From: Punctularia strigosozonata HHB-11173 SS5
Taxonomy: Eukaryota > Basidiomycota > Agaricomycetes > Corticiales > Punctulariaceae
DNA length: 64,000 nucleotides
Direction of reading: 5' to 3'
Assembly: GCF_000264995.1 (NCBI RefSeq)
Contig: NW_006767438.1
Span: 1,475,211-1,539,210 of the forward strand
A program made the position numbers and the translations under genes. Positions within the stretch are counted from its first letter, which is position 1, and each line of letters begins with the position of its first letter. Shown here in pieces: positions 21,156 to 34,188 of this stretch. The notes under the pieces were generated by a model. It was given only the letters and a program-made list of their open reading frames with translations, was not told the DNA's origin and made no database searches.

Positions 21156-22137
21156 GTGAGGCGGTGAAGGGGGCGCGCAAGCGCTTCTTCGAGTCTTTGC
21201 GGTCGCGAACGCGCTAAATTGGGACGGCAGGCGTTGATGGGGATGTCTGGCCGGTCTCCCAGGATGGAACAACAAGCCGAGAACAAAAAAAAATTAGAGG
21301 AGAAAGTGGAGGAGGAGAGGGGCGTCTCAGAGAGTCAGACACCCGTCATATGTATGTCTGTTCGCCGTCCAAGGCACGGACAGCATCCCGCGCGCGAGGA
21401 CGGCGAAACGTTGCCGAAAACGCACCAAGCCCAGAAAGGAAGCCGATCTCCGATCTCAGTCCCGTGGCGGTGAACCTTGGACGCCCTCGGCCCGGTGACC
21501 CTGAGTTCGCCGGCGCTTGTCCAAGTTCGTTCAGTCCGTTTGCTTTTTTGGCCACGAACCTTGACCTTGGGCTCGAGCTTCACCACCGCCTCGCGCCGCA
21601 CCATTGAGTTGCTCCGCGCCATAGAAAGGCCTCCAACCCTCGGGTCTTTGGCAAACGCTGCGTCTTGCTTTACTGCTTTTTTTTCTTACATGACACTACG
21701 GTCGGTATATGTACTCCGACAGTTCCGATCAAGTCGCGGTTTGGCGCTTCACTGCAGGTCGTCGCTCGCCCTCGTTTTCGGCCCCAGCGACGACCGTTTG
21801 TGCCCCGTCCTACGTACCTGACCGGCGTCCATAATCTGGGAAACTGTGCGCGGGATCGTTCGTACTGTCCATCGTAGGGCTATGCAGCTCGAGCGATGGA
21901 GAGGAGATGCTGTCGCACATTTAAATACCTATCAATTTCGGAAGAAACCCAAACAACTGGACCTACAAAGACGCGAAGGCGACGGCTAGTGAATCTCAAG
22001 CGCTGGTCTGTTGGGTATCATGCCCCGAGTCTTGGATTTTGCTTCTCCTAACGTCCATAAAACTGCAGAAGTCCACTCACAGCTGTGCACTCCCGATAGC
22101 TAAGCTGATCTACAACCCACGATACGACCAAAATCAT
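21156..22137. other. No supported gene
   Basis: GC-rich then mixed sequence between the orphan exon and the NRPS-like remnant. Several short frames are open but none has a recognisable motif. Confidence 0.4.
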
Positions 22138-23985
22138 CTATGTGGCCAGGAGATCGATCCGACGCCAGTACGCGAGCCATCTATCGACATCGTCGTGCGT
22201 CGAAGGCGCCATCGTCGCCAAGGTAAGGAGAGATCTCAATCGCCTTCCGCATGTCCATCGTCGGTACTTATCCCGCTCGCTTCGTCACGCTCCGCGGTTC
22301 TCGCACGTGTCTAGGTCAGCGCCGATGCTCTGGTCAAAACGGAAGCAGCCGCGTCGCCGGGTGGTCTCGCATATGTTCGAGCTCCGTCTTCGTGGGATCG
22401 GTCAAGGGCGTTCTGGAGGGCATCGAGCCACTGGGGGTAAGATATCAAAGGCACGCCGAGCCGCTCAGATACGTGTTTCATGACCATATCCCACGCGACG
22501 GGCTGCGGATGGGCAAGATGAAGCACCGGAGCGATGTTGTCAATGCCGGCCAGGGTAAACTCCAGCAATACTGGAGCGGCACCGTCGAGGTAAGTATCCA
22601 AGTGATATCCTATGACGTATCAAATCAACGCGATGGGCTCAGATCGAATAGCTCATTGACAAGCATACCGAGGGCTGACTCGGCAGACACTGAACCTTCG
22701 CGCCTGACGCGATTAGCGAGGGCAGCCATTCAGCCGTATTCCAGTCCCCGGTCTTCCCACCTGCGAGCTGGCCCACGCGAACCACTGTGGTTCTCAACGC
22801 GGGCACTGCGGCAGATGCGCGCTGAAGTATCCGCTCCGCGGTCCATTTCGACTCGGAATATCCGTTCCATATCGCGGACGATGGAACTTCTAACGGCGTC
22901 TCCTTCGCGGGCTCAACGCGACGAGCAGGTACCGAGGGGATGAGGTGAAGTACCGTGAAGAGAGAGATGACATGCAGCGTACCACCTAAGACGGCAATCC
23001 TGCTCGTGCATCTGATCGCCGGGGGTGTTGCTAGATGGGAAGATAGGGCAAAATCTATGATGTTGCGCACGATCAAGAGCTGCGGCTTGAACGACGAGAG
23101 CGAGATGTTAAAGTCGACTGGGTATGCTGTAAATCTTGTTCAGGACACCGCGATTTGATCCGCTGAACGCACTCATACCGTTGTGTATAATTCTGGTAAC
23201 GGAAGAACGCATCTGTTCTCCAACATCAGCAGAGCGTCACTGACAACGCATGGAGACGTACCTCCCCTCCCCATACAGCTTCCCGTCAAGGGCAAATCTA
23301 GGCAAGGCCATATTAACCTCCAGAAGGCAAACCTTGTCCGAGTCAACTAGATCGACGATGAGGCCGCGGCATCGCAGGATGCTCCTCTGACGTTCCCGCA
23401 GGGATTGATTCTTGGACGACCGCCGATTGAGCGCGTACACTTGTGCGACCTTTTCACAGGCAAACAGCTCATGAACTGCAGCCGAGCCGAGCCCTCCCGT
23501 GGTTCTGGTGATCATAACCGCTTCTCTACCGCCGGAAGAACACAACACGCTTTCGTGACCCGGAAAGTCAGGCGAGTATTTTGCCACCAGCTCCCGGAGT
23601 CTCTCCGCTTTCGACGGCTTATTCCTATCATCGTGATCTCCAGAAGAAACGATTTGACTCGCAAAACGGGAAAGAGCATTTACGGGTGGGTTTTCGTAGA
23701 CGAGATTGAATGGAACCGACTTCTCCGATCCTCTGATTGCACCGCGCATTCCGCGATACGGGGTATTGCGGATCCACGTTGCCTAAAGATTACGGTGGTT
23801 TTCAGCAGAGAAACCGTCTGGTGAAGACTGCACGGAGGTTATACCTGTCGCATCCACGTTGGAAGAAGTCGTCATCGTCTCAGACCACGCTCGTGAAAAC
23901 ACTCGACGATCTTCCGAGCGAAGTATCTCGTCGCTTCAAGCGTCCACACAGGAGGTGTGGCTATCTCGGGCTGAGGTGACTGCTT
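22138..23985 (-). pseudogene. Remnant of an NRPS-like reductase: carrier protein and thioester reductase end
   Basis: Read from 23985 downward, the order is that of fungal NRPS-like adenylate-forming reductases after the adenylation domain. A carrier-protein region comes first (TPPVWTLEATRYFARKIVE, then DDFFQRGCD, about 23980-23830; ATWIRNT, about 23770). Next is the linker NLVYENPPVNALSRFASQIV, then the reductase Rossmann start ITRTTGGLGSAAVHELF (canonical TGxTGxLG). Later come WNGYSESKWTAERIL (YxxxK), RVGQLAGGKTGDWNTAEWLP, VLHLAHPQPVAWDMV, and the terminal helix DDVDRWLAYWRR ending at TAG 22138. The serine that carries phosphopantetheine falls in a disrupted stretch, the frame changes more than once, and the adenylation domain is missing. 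I read it as a dead 3' part. Confidence 0.8.
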
Positions 23986-24988
23986 GACTGCAGCGTTCTC
24001 TACTCGTTATTCGGTCCTTGTTGCACGCCGAAAAGGTCCCATGTCATCGGTAATACCACTCGGACTTGCGGGCTTCTTGTGAGGGCGTCGCTCCCGTACG
24101 CGCTCAAGCAATTTTACTCACGCGAAGGTTACGGCAAAATCATGTTGCCGTTCCCGTCTGGAATATATGCCTCGCTTGGCTGGTGCGGTTGGCTTCTGTT
24201 ACACAAAGCGGTCCGAAAATGCTGTCGGCGTGGCACCAGTTCTATTCAATACAATTCTTCTCCGATAGTGTGCCTCTCATTCTGATTTAGAAGGTCCGTG
24301 CATGATCATGCGGCATACTTGCACACACAAAGCCCCTCCGCTTCGTACAGAGCGGTTCCAATAATAACACTACAGCTGGATTCAATACGATAGACCGGAT
24401 TTGCTCACGGTTGCTACTTCTTCCGCTTCAGGGGAAGAGCCTTTCCAGGCAGGAGTCACCGTCCCTGCATATGGGGAATTCGTGGTTTACGACACACTGA
24501 ACTCACCCTGATCAAGCAAGGTCATATACATATTGGGAAAGCCCTTGGCGCGTAGAAATCTTACGTCTGAATTGTGGGTAAAGGTTCACAAGAGCCATCG
24601 ATACCCTCGTGACAATGATCTACGACGATTCCTTCAGCCTGAGCGTTCGCCGGCTCACGAACCAAGTCAAAGCTCAATATGTGGCGTTGTAAGCCGGATT
24701 CCAACATGTGCTATTCTTGCTACCGGTATCACGGACAACTGTGGGGTAACGACGTATCTGAGGGAGTAGGTATGCGGGCTGTAACGAAGGAACTGCATTC
24801 CGACATGCTGTCCAGGTAGCGCAGTATATACAGGGCCATGTTAAGTTCTTCACCCCCTCCCTCGCTGTTCTGTCCTCGGTTATCGCTCCCTTTACACTGT
24901 TCGGGAAGAATGGTGTTGTCCGCAGTTGAGCTATTGTGTGTCTTTGTGCCTACAATGCGGTCCACCCTATCTGATAGACTTTGCAGAT
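23986..24988. other. No supported gene
   Basis: Where the adenylation domain of the NRPS-like gene would lie, no such sequence can be read on either strand. Probably intergenic DNA with the upstream region of DUF6534 gene A at its right end. Confidence 0.4.
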
Positions 24989-26657
24989 ATGGACCCATCT
25001 TCCTGGGTTTGCGTCTCGATAGTATTTAGCATATCTCGGCTGACGAAGGGAACAGGGGTGGTGTTGAACGTTCTCCTCTACGGGATTATGATAACCCAGA
25101 CCTATCTCTACTTTGCAGTGTATAGACAGTGAGCTTCAGTGACGCGAATTTCACCATGACGCACACGCTGAATTACATTGCAGTGACCGCGTTTGGATCA
25201 AGTGTCTCGTAGGGCTTCTATTCTTCGCCGATACTCTGAATACCGTGTTGTTAGTTCGACCTCCTTATAAGCGGCCCTCGTATGACAGGATGCTCGTAGC
25301 GATACCCTCTTTCTGTACTTGCGACTAGTTGTCGACTTCAGTGCGTTAAAACTCCTGCCAATCGAACATATTCAGTTACTCATCACTTCACTTTACAGAC
25401 AATCCGGCAGAGCTGGGCATTACAAACTGGGGTGCGTCTCTCTGACATGCGGTGCTCTCATGCTAACGGAACTTTCCCAGTCTTCAATACAGGTATAATC
25501 GCCTATGCTGATATGCTACTCCCTACAGCTGACCATAACATATGACAATACAGAAGCAGTAATGACGGTACGTCAGAATCGACTACCTATACACGTGTCA
25601 AGCTTATTGGCATCCCAAGGCAATTATTGCTTTGATTTCTCAAAGCTTCTTTGCGTGGAGGTAGGTACACTACATTATCACCATCCATCCATCGTTTCTC
25701 ATTTTGTTGCCATCCTTAGGGTGAAAGCTTTCACAGGATCTATATGGGCGTCAGCTATCATTGTGGGACTATCTATAGTACAGTTTCGTAGGTCTTCCAT
25801 GCACATCAAAAAGCATCGATACCAACAACAACCGGCTCTTTTACTGAAGTGGGCGGACTTGGAACCTCCATCGCTTGTGGTATCGTTACGGAATTTCGAC
25901 AGTTCCACAAATTCCAGGCCATTGTGATTGCATGGCTTGTTAGCGCAGCCGTCGCTGACGTTGCGATTGCGACGGTGATGGTTTTTCATCTGGTAGGAGG
26001 TTTACCTCAGGTCATTCTAAAACCCGCTAAAGTACTTCAGCGTGCACACAGAACTGGAATTCGCTCAACAGACGATATTATCACGAGACTCTCTAGGAGT
26101 TAGTTCGAGGGGCTTACTAATATGCATCCATTGTTGATAAGATTACAGTGATTGTGTCCACCGGTGCTATCACAGCAATGTGCGCCACGGCGGACCTTGT
26201 GGCATTTCTCACCAGTGTACGATTTGATCGTCTCATTTTCACGTTGTTGACTACTCAAGCTCACCGCAGACATCTGGTCTTCATCTCTTATTCAACACGC
26301 CTCTGGCAAAACTGTATACTAACTCACTGCTGTCCTCGTATGTGTCTGTTGACTCGTCTTGAAACAAATGTCCCTCAACCAGATATTATTTCGTGTAGGC
26401 TGAACTCACGTCATGGTGGACATTATAGTAATGAAGTCAGCATGCAAGATGCACTCGCGAGGACATCGGGTATCAACGGCTCACGACGGCCTGATGTTAT
26501 CGAGCTTCAGCCCGTTGGAAAGCGCTCAAATGCTATGAACATCACAGTAACACGCACAGTGGATGTTGACGACGGGAGTACCATGCCTGCTAAAGGTTAC
26601 GAATCAGGCAGCCTCGAGATTGAAGGTGCAACAGAAAGGAAGAATGCAATGGTGTAA
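24989..26657 (+). CDS. DUF6534-type seven-helix membrane protein, gene A
   Basis: A basidiomycete-specific family of small polytopic membrane proteins of unknown role. I can join about 12 exons cleanly from ATG 24989 (MDPSSW) to a stop after ERKNAMV, giving about 330 residues. Helices include GVVLNVLLYGIMITQTYLYF, CLVGLLFFADTLNTV, AIIALISQSFFAWR, SIWASAIIVGLSIVQF, IVIAWLVSAAVADVAIATVMV and MIVSTGAITAMCATADLVAFLTS. The family-typical end LLFNTPLAKLYTNSLLSSLNSR is followed by a cytoplasmic Ser/Thr-rich tail. Exons 4 (25481-25492, 12 nt) and 5 (25554-25567, 14 nt) are micro-exons encoding VFNT/EAVMT. The N-terminus is a little short for the family, so an upstream exon is possible. Confidence 0.75.
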
Positions 26658-27581
26658 GCTACAAGTTGCGCCCCTGCCTACGCAGCTTGTCTCCTCTGTA
26701 GCGCAATGTGTTACAGCTTTCCTTGAATGTCAACTCTCTTACACAAATTTCGGCCTGATGTCGTACTTATGTGCCATAAGAACATTCAATATAAGGACAG
26801 AAGCGTACTTAGGTAGATTATCCCGGAGGATTATGGAATTCTCCGTAAATACTTGGTCATTCCGGCGCCATGCATATCACCTCAGAACAAAGTCGCAACA
26901 ACGGTATCCCAGCAGATTTAGTGATATTTTCCTAAGCACACATGATGAAATGTTCAGAAGAGCTTTCGAACATATGGAGGTTCATCGGTGCGATAGTCAA
27001 GGACCTTAGCTAATCATGACTGCCGCAAGTGCCGCCTTATCGTAGTATATTTATGAGTTAACATCAATGTGTTGGCGGAGGTGAAGGAATGTTTTCGCTT
27101 CGCAGAAGCCCGTCAGCTGTTGAGGGTTGCGATACTTACTGATATTCAACGGCAGAACTATCAATAGTGTGTATCTGTGTGTCCACTGAAGCAAATTTCG
27201 TGTGTTCGTGGAACCCAATGCCATAACCTGGGTGTCGAACGCTTACTCAGCTTCGCAGTGCTTGGGAACGCACTGTCGTAGACTTGCCTCTTTGGATACT
27301 AGACAGACAAGATAACAGTTGACCAACCCTCGAATGTACGGCCCTCAATCATGACATTACCCTTTTCAGCCTCTCAACAAAGGGCCCTAGTTATCTTCCA
27401 TACCAGTTCCGCGCCTGCACCTCAATGCATGCGGTACAGAAATAGATTCGAAGATGAAGTAACGGACTCAATGCAGCCTGGGAGCAGAGTACGTGAAGGG
27501 TAGATAAAGTCGGTAGACGAGCTCGTTTTCTCCACCAACTCGTCAGTTGCAGATCTACATCCCCGCAGTATTCCTTCAGCA
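26658..27581. other. Intergenic, no gene seen
   Basis: Between DUF6534 gene A and the GMC oxidoreductase, same strand. Open frames here lack family motifs. The right end should contain the GMC promoter. Confidence 0.45.
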
Positions 27582-30500
27582 ATGAAACCAACGAACAGGG
27601 CAGAGGACATCGCAGGACGGGCGTTTGACTATGTGATATGCGGTAGGCATCATAGTCAATACTATATCTAAGTGAATACTGAAACCACGCATAGGCGGTG
27701 GGGTGAGTACACAAAACTCGCATCAGGCATGCAGCTGTTTCATTAGTTGTAACTGCTTTCGTAGACCGCAGGGCTTTGTCTTGCTGCACGCTTGAGCGAT
27801 GATCCAAAAAATACGGTTCTTGTTCTTGAAGCCGGCGAAGCCAACTTGAGTGACCCAAACATTCGTGAGCAGCATTGCATGATTCCATTTAACCTACTAG
27901 ACTTACTATTTACCTCGTTCAGTGCGCCCAGCCTCGTTTGGCAGTCATTTTGGCAATCCCTCTTACGACTGGTCTCATCAGACAGTGAGTTAATCCTGCT
28001 CCGAAGTATTCTGCGTACCTTAGATATGATTACTAGACCAAGCAGAAGTATTGCGATGGAAAATCGTACATTTGGAACCGGTACGCTGTGACCTCCCACG
28101 TATTTGCATACCGAGCCATTGAAGTGATATCATCTTGTGAACAGCGGGAAGGGTCTCGGTGGTAGCTCAGGCATCAACTTCATGTGTTTCACCTCGTGCT
28201 TTCCCATAGGGACGTACTGACTTCTCACTTCAGGTGCTGGGTAAAGCCTCCGGCGTCCGATATCAATGGCAAGTTTTACTGAGACGCGGGAGGATCATTT
28301 CTCGGACTGATACAGAAGCGCAGATATCGAACGACTAGGCAATCCGGGCTGGAACTGGGACAATTATGACAAGTATACTGCACGTACCGAAAGGTCAGCC
28401 ATCTTCTAAACCCAGCACAAGGCCTCATAATGATTGGTTGCCGACCAACTGATAGTTTTGTCGCACCGGATCCCGAGAAGCAGAAGGCCCACAATCTGGA
28501 ACTCCGTGCATGGAAGGGTGGATCAGGTGACTCACTGAGTAACTCTGATGTGACGCAGCTTTGTTAATTGAAAATTCTCCATAGGACCACTTCTCACCGC
28601 GTTTCCCGGAAACATCCTTGCGGCAGAGTTGGATTTTCAGCAGGTTCGTCAGTTCCAGTACCAGCCATCGGAAACCTCATTGAGCGTCATGCAGACTCTG
28701 ATCAACTGCGGTATTCCCATTGCTCCTGACCCTGTGAGCAAGAGGTTCGTCGCGTTCATGCAATGGCTGACGTACAAATGAATTTTTAGCTCGCTGGAAA
28801 TGTTAGCTCCCGCGTCCTGTAAAAAACAACATCTACTAATGGTCCGTTAAACTGTAGCCCGCTGGTGTATACTTTGCGCCGAACACGGTTGATCCCAAGA
28901 CGCATACCCGCACTTATTCAGTCACCGTAAGCTGGACTCGTCATTTCTATTTCTGTTTGCTCATGAGTGATAGGCTTTTTATACGCCAAACGCACACCGC
29001 GAGAATATAACTGTACTCTGCGGAGCTCAGGTCCGAAAGGTCCTCACTGCAAGCAGTGCTGACGGCCTGCTCGTCGCAGAGTCAGTAGAGTTCGACTCTG
29101 GAGGCAAGGTCCATGCCGTTAATGCTGCTCGTGAGATCATACTATCCGCTGGGTATGCCATATGTATGTCCTCCGGAGTCGGTACACTCAGACACTATCG
29201 TATCAGGGCCTTGAAAACCCCTCAAATACTCGAAATGTCTGGTATTGGACTGAAGTCGGTGCTGAACGATATCAATATTCCCGTTAAGCTTGACCTGCCC
29301 GTGGGAGAAAATGTTCAGGAGCACATATACGTCGGGATTAGTTGGGGTAAGTCTTAGCAAAACTTGTCTAGCATTGGCTGACGCTGCATTGCAGAGCTTC
29401 GCGAGGACGTGTCCTTTGATACGCTGGATATTTTACAAGACTCCGAAGTTGCTTCAAAGCATCTGGAGCTGCAGTAAGCATCCAGAACTCACTCTTGCGG
29501 CTAATCTGCAGCTGAATCATCATTAAGCGTCGCGGGAGAAGGCATATTCACCACTGGCATTGTTGGATTTGCCTTCGCCGGTCTTGACAAGGTCTCTGGG
29601 CGCGCTCCCGAGATTATTGCGCATGCTAGGAAAGTCATGGAGGATAGGAGTCAACTCTCGCCTGGACTTGTCGATCAATACGAGATTCAGCTCGAGAGAC
29701 TTGAAGGGGGAGCACCCGGATGCGAGATCATCAGTATCCCCGGATTTATGAGCGGCCCTAGTAAGCTTTGCCGTCAATTACAGTATGTTAAACGAGAGCT
29801 GATATGGCTGCGTAGACATGCCAGAGAAGGGAAAGAAATACTTGACGGTTCTGGCTGCCAGTAACTATTGCCTCTCGCGCGGAACAATTGTATGCACTGG
29901 GCTTTTCTCGAAATACTTTAACTGATTGGGTTGCAGCACTCTACGACTTCCGACCCCAGCGTTGATCCTGCATACGGTATAATTTTATCTCTCCACGAGA
30001 ACTGATGCGCTTACGTTAATTCATTATCAGATCCTCACTACATGCAGCGAGAAGTCGGCAAGTGCCCTACATACCCATTCCAGGTTCAATACGTGCTGAC
30101 TAGTGGTCAGATGCTCATATCCTTCTCGACACTGTCAAGTTCGTTCGCAATATGTCTAACGTTGCCCCGTTCAAGGACATGATCGGTATGCATATACGAT
30201 GGGATAGTTGCATCTGCTAATTTATTGAGCAAAATATTATAGTAAAGGAGGTAAACCCCGGCGCGGATATTAAAGATGATGCCGCATTGGATGGTACGGA
30301 AAACTCACCGTTCTCTATTGAGCACTGAACTTTATTCGTCGATTCGCGCATCCAGGCTGGATGAAGCAGACAATGGGAACTACATTCCGTAAGCGCGCCT
30401 CCTAAACGCGGTTGAAGAGTGTCCGAGTCATTATTGATACGTGGCATCAAAGATACGTGTGGCTCGGCTTCCATGCTTCCAAAAGACAAGGGAGGCGTTG

Positions 30501-30776
30501 TAGACCCGGATCTCAAGGTGAATAGTTACATTACACATCATTGCACATTTCTGGACTACCTAATTCATTCATGACGCAGGTGTACGGAACGACCAATCTT
30601 CGCGTTGTCGATCTATCCATTCTACCACTTCACTTTGCCGCACATCCGCTGGCTTCGGTGTATGCCATCGCTGAGCAAGGTAAGAGCTTCGCTCAGCACG
30701 TTTCAGGTTCAGCGCTGATAGTACTGTTTCAGCGGCGGACAAAATCAAGGAAGCAGCTGAATCCAGTGTTGCTTGA
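27582..30776 (+). CDS. GMC oxidoreductase (aryl-alcohol oxidase-like, AA3_2 type)
   Basis: FAD-dependent alcohol oxidase or dehydrogenase of the glucose-methanol-choline family, which in wood-decay fungi often supplies H2O2 or reduces quinones. I can splice about 26 exons in one frame of about 600 residues. It has an FAD-binding start DYVICGGGTAGLCLAARL...VLVLEAG, GMC signature 1 NRGKGLGGSSGINFM, signature 2 GALKTPQILEMSGIG, a catalytic-site strip TTFHTCGSASM, and HPLASVYAIAEQ before the stop (TGA 30774-30776). Introns are 50-65 nt. Exon 2 is only 8 nt (27695-27702) and encodes the core of the FAD motif; exon 12 is 12 nt (28790-28801, LAGN). Two introns start with GC (28269, 30058). No signal peptide precedes the FAD motif, so the product is either intracellular or has a missed upstream exon. 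A decayed copy lies at 36995. Confidence 0.88.
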
Positions 30777-32592
30777 TTCGCGGCGGGATCCGGAAGGTCG
30801 GTTCTCTTCGAAGTGCTTAGCAGGAAACAAGCGGCCGGGAAGGAAGTAAACACGTTCAAATATGACGAATGTCATCGTATTCTAGGCAATCGTACGAATA
30901 TTTTGAGCGTTACTTTGACGAAGGCGATAATACCTCAACGCCTTAAGTTGACCGACAAATGAGCATAGGACTTGCTCTAGGTGTGTAGCTCTCCCTGACT
31001 ATATGCATGTCATCCCACGACTTATGTAACAACCATCCTGTGGAGCTGATGTTTGCGAAGACAGTTGGGCGACCTAGTACCAGACGGAGACACGACGTTT
31101 GCATGAGTTTGATCATGAGTGCACACGGGGAGTATCGAAATGCGCCGTGCTATCCCAGTGAGATACGTGATAATAAACGCACTGAGGCTAGTGACTTTAC
31201 TCGGTCGGAGTGAGCCGCTTAGCCACAACGGTAGATGGGTGAATAATGATGGACCTTCTCACTTAAGAGTCGAACTGGCCATGACAGAATTGCTCATTTA
31301 GTTGATATATCGCTGAAATGATCGAATTAATCCATCCGGCTCCTGTTCTGGAAGAGTGCACGTGTACGACGCTATCTCCTTGCTCTCCTTGACTCCTGCA
31401 GCGCCTGTCGCACACGCGGCTAACAGGGCGATTAATGATTTGCCACAACTGGCACAATTAACACCGCGCTCTCGTGTACGGTACGTGATTCGTATGTATG
31501 TGCGTCCGAGGTTTACTCAAATCACACATAGGACCTTAAGGACTCATCCAAACGTCTTGGCAGCAGTAAGATACTTTTAGGAGGGTCTCTAGGCCTCTAT
31601 TATATATAATTAAGTGTTATTCCTGAATGGGAATTGCCAGAGCAGCCAAGAGACTTCTAAGAGCGGTGGAGATCTCGGAGTGAGAAATAGCAATCGACCG
31701 CGGCAGTTGGTATGGCGTCATAACGAGCGCACCGAGCGGCGGCGGGGAGTTTTCGCCAAGATCTCGCGATTTGAGGGGAAGAATAAGTAGTTTGGCATAG
31801 ATCGTGGTATGTGAGATTGGTGAACCGCATTGAATACTCAGGGAAAGCAATTCATCAAGGATCAAGGGAATTCTGAGGGTCGTCGGACGGGAAGAGAACA
31901 CGCTGAACTCGATATAGGGGTCGAGCTCCTACCTAAAAGGGGAATTTACACGCCCGAAAAGGCAGTGATGCTCGCGTGCCGTGTCGGGCGTCGGGAAGCG
32001 GGAGGCGCTTTGTAATCCTCTCGTTCTCTTACAAGGGGTCTCGCTCATGATATTCCAGCTGGATTCAATCTCCTGGTAGGACACCGAGAATGACCCTCAA
32101 ACATTCTCGACGATGTCTCGGACTTGCTCTTCTTTCCGACATTTTCCGGGTTCCGCGATCGTCCAGCCAGTCGTGCCCGGAACAGGATACCATCTTGTTC
32201 CCTGCAGCTCCGTTGGTTCCAGTCTCACTCCGTATGACGTGTCTGCTTCCCGGGATATTGCATTCGTCGCGGGATTTCTTCGCCGCTCGTAAATAGAGGT
32301 TATGTACTGCCATGAAGTTGTGCACGAATCCCCCACTCCAATATCTTAGACGACCCCATCAAGCCAAGCACTCACATCTTCGTCCAGCCTGAAGTAACCG
32401 GGTCATCCCCCTGGTCTCAGCTTCGTCGTCGCCACGCATCTGTCTCGACACACGCTTCCATATGATCATGTCCGCCTTCCGGAGTACACGCGACAGACCG
32501 CCTCATAAGTAACTCGAAGCACGCACCTAGGGTCCGTTTCGCGCCAGTGAACACGCACACTCGCAGCCCTAGTGGTCACCCGTGTTCTAGAG
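30777..32592. other. Intergenic, no gene seen
   Basis: 1.8 kb with no convincing coding sequence. A minus-strand frame at 31617-31901 (94 codons) has no family motif and no upstream splice context. The right end should carry the promoter of the glycosidase gene. Confidence 0.4.
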
Positions 32593-33989
32593 ATGCACGA
32601 TTATCTCTACATTCTCGGCGTCGTCGCCATGGCCGCCGCAAGTCACGCGCAGATTCTCAACGCCCAGCAAATCACAGCAGTCAAAGCACGTCTCGCCGAA
32701 GGCGCAACTCACAGGTTCGCCTCTCTCTCCCTCTGCTTTCCCTCTCTTCTCACCTTTCCCCAGCTGGGAAATCGGCACCCAATCCGAAGCCCTCCTCGAA
32801 CTCGACACACCCTCCTTCTCTGTCTTTACTGCCCCAGTACCTCCCATCTCACCTGCCCCGCGCTCGCTCAACGAAGTCCTCATCATCGCCGACCGCGTGC
32901 TCGCTCAACAATCCACGACGGGCACCGGGAGCGCCGTCTCGCTCTTTCCCGGCGACGTCTCTGCGGCCGATCCCGCCAGCGTCGGCATCGCCGTGCTCCT
33001 GGCGGGCTGGACGGGCGAGCGCGGGCACGAGTACTCCGCCGCCGCGACGAGCGAACGCAACTACCTCATCGAGGTCGCTCCTCGTACCCCGGACGGGGCG
33101 ATCTCGCATCGCGCGGCGCAGGTGCAATTGTGGTGCGTTCGGCCGTCGCTCGTACGACTCTCTACGGACTGCTGATGGGATTGTGTTGGTGGCGGTTAGG
33201 AGCGACTTCGTGTACATGGTCCCGCCCTTCTTGGCCTACTACGGCGCCATCACCGAGTCTTCTTCTGACGTTGACGAGGCGTTCAACCAGATCAAGCTCT
33301 ATCGCGACTACCTGCGCGACAACAGCGCCAGCGGGCTATGGAAACACATCCTCCTGGGCGAGTCAGGGAACGACGAGGGGCACTGGTCGACAGGTGCATC
33401 CTTTCTGTGCAGCAACTAACCGAGGCCCAACTATTACCTCTAACGCACTCCGCGATAATGCAGGAAATGCGTTGGTTGCGGCCGGCATGGTCCGCGTGTT
33501 CGCGACCTACACTCAATCCTCCTGGTACCTCGCCACAGCTGGCCGACGCGCGGAGCTTATCAACTGGATAACCGATATCCATGCCGCGATGTACGCACAC
33601 CAGGTATACCCCCCTCCCCCCACTCTTCCTTCGTTCATCTCTCTCATCCTACTCCACACCTCTAGCACTCCAGCGGCCTCTTCCATAACTACGCAGACGA
33701 CCGCTCGACCTTCCTCGACGCCGCCTCCGCCGCGCTCCTCGCCTCGACCGTCTACCGCCTCGCCTCCCTCACTGGGATCGAGACCTTCATCGCCCAGGCC
33801 GAACGCACGCGCGAGGGCCTCTTCGCGCCCAACCCGAACGGCTCGTTCGCGCACTTCGACGCCGACTTTTGGCTGAAGCCCGTCGGCAACCCGTACAACT
33901 ACGCAGCGCCAGGTAGCCGGAGTCCGGAGGCGCAAGCGTTCGTGATCGAGCTGCAGGCCGCGTACCGAGATTGGGCGGGCTTGTCTTGA
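32593..33989 (+). CDS. Secreted six-hairpin glycosidase-like protein (GH105/GH88-type fold)
   Basis: Five exons (32593-32714, 32764-33132, 33200-33393, 33464-33603, 33666-33989) join in frame to give about 380 residues. The first 20 residues (MHDYLYILGVVAMAAASHAQ) form a signal peptide. The mature part matches the basidiomycete six-hairpin family: SWEIGTQSEALLELD near the start, SDFVYMVPPFLAYYGAITE, LYRDYLRDNSASGLWKHILL, GNDEGHWSTGN, AAGMVRVFATYTQS and, near the end, LFHNYADDRSTFLDAAS and SPEAQAFVIELQAAYRDW. Such proteins are thought to act on unsaturated uronic or rhamnogalacturonan oligosaccharides; the substrate here is not shown. In the strip after STGN the usual GWAAAGM reads ALVAAGM. 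It converges with the monooxygenase gene, leaving 199 bp between stops. Confidence 0.85.
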
Positions 33990-34188
33990 AGGGTGATCGC
34001 CATCGTCGCATGTTCATCGCGCAGATAGGTTTCGGACTTCAAACAAGCGTTGGTTGTTGCCGCGCTCCATGGTTACCCCCGCACATCGGTGTAAGGGAAG
34101 AGTTCGGGCCCTCATCCGAGCCGTTAGAGCAGTCCGAAGCCTATTGGGCGTCTATAATATTCTACTGGATGTTGACTCATACACGGAA

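Noticed and set aside
31617-31901. 94-codon minus-strand open frame
   Set aside because: Nothing recognisable, isolated in a 1.8-kb gene-free stretch; length is within chance for this composition.
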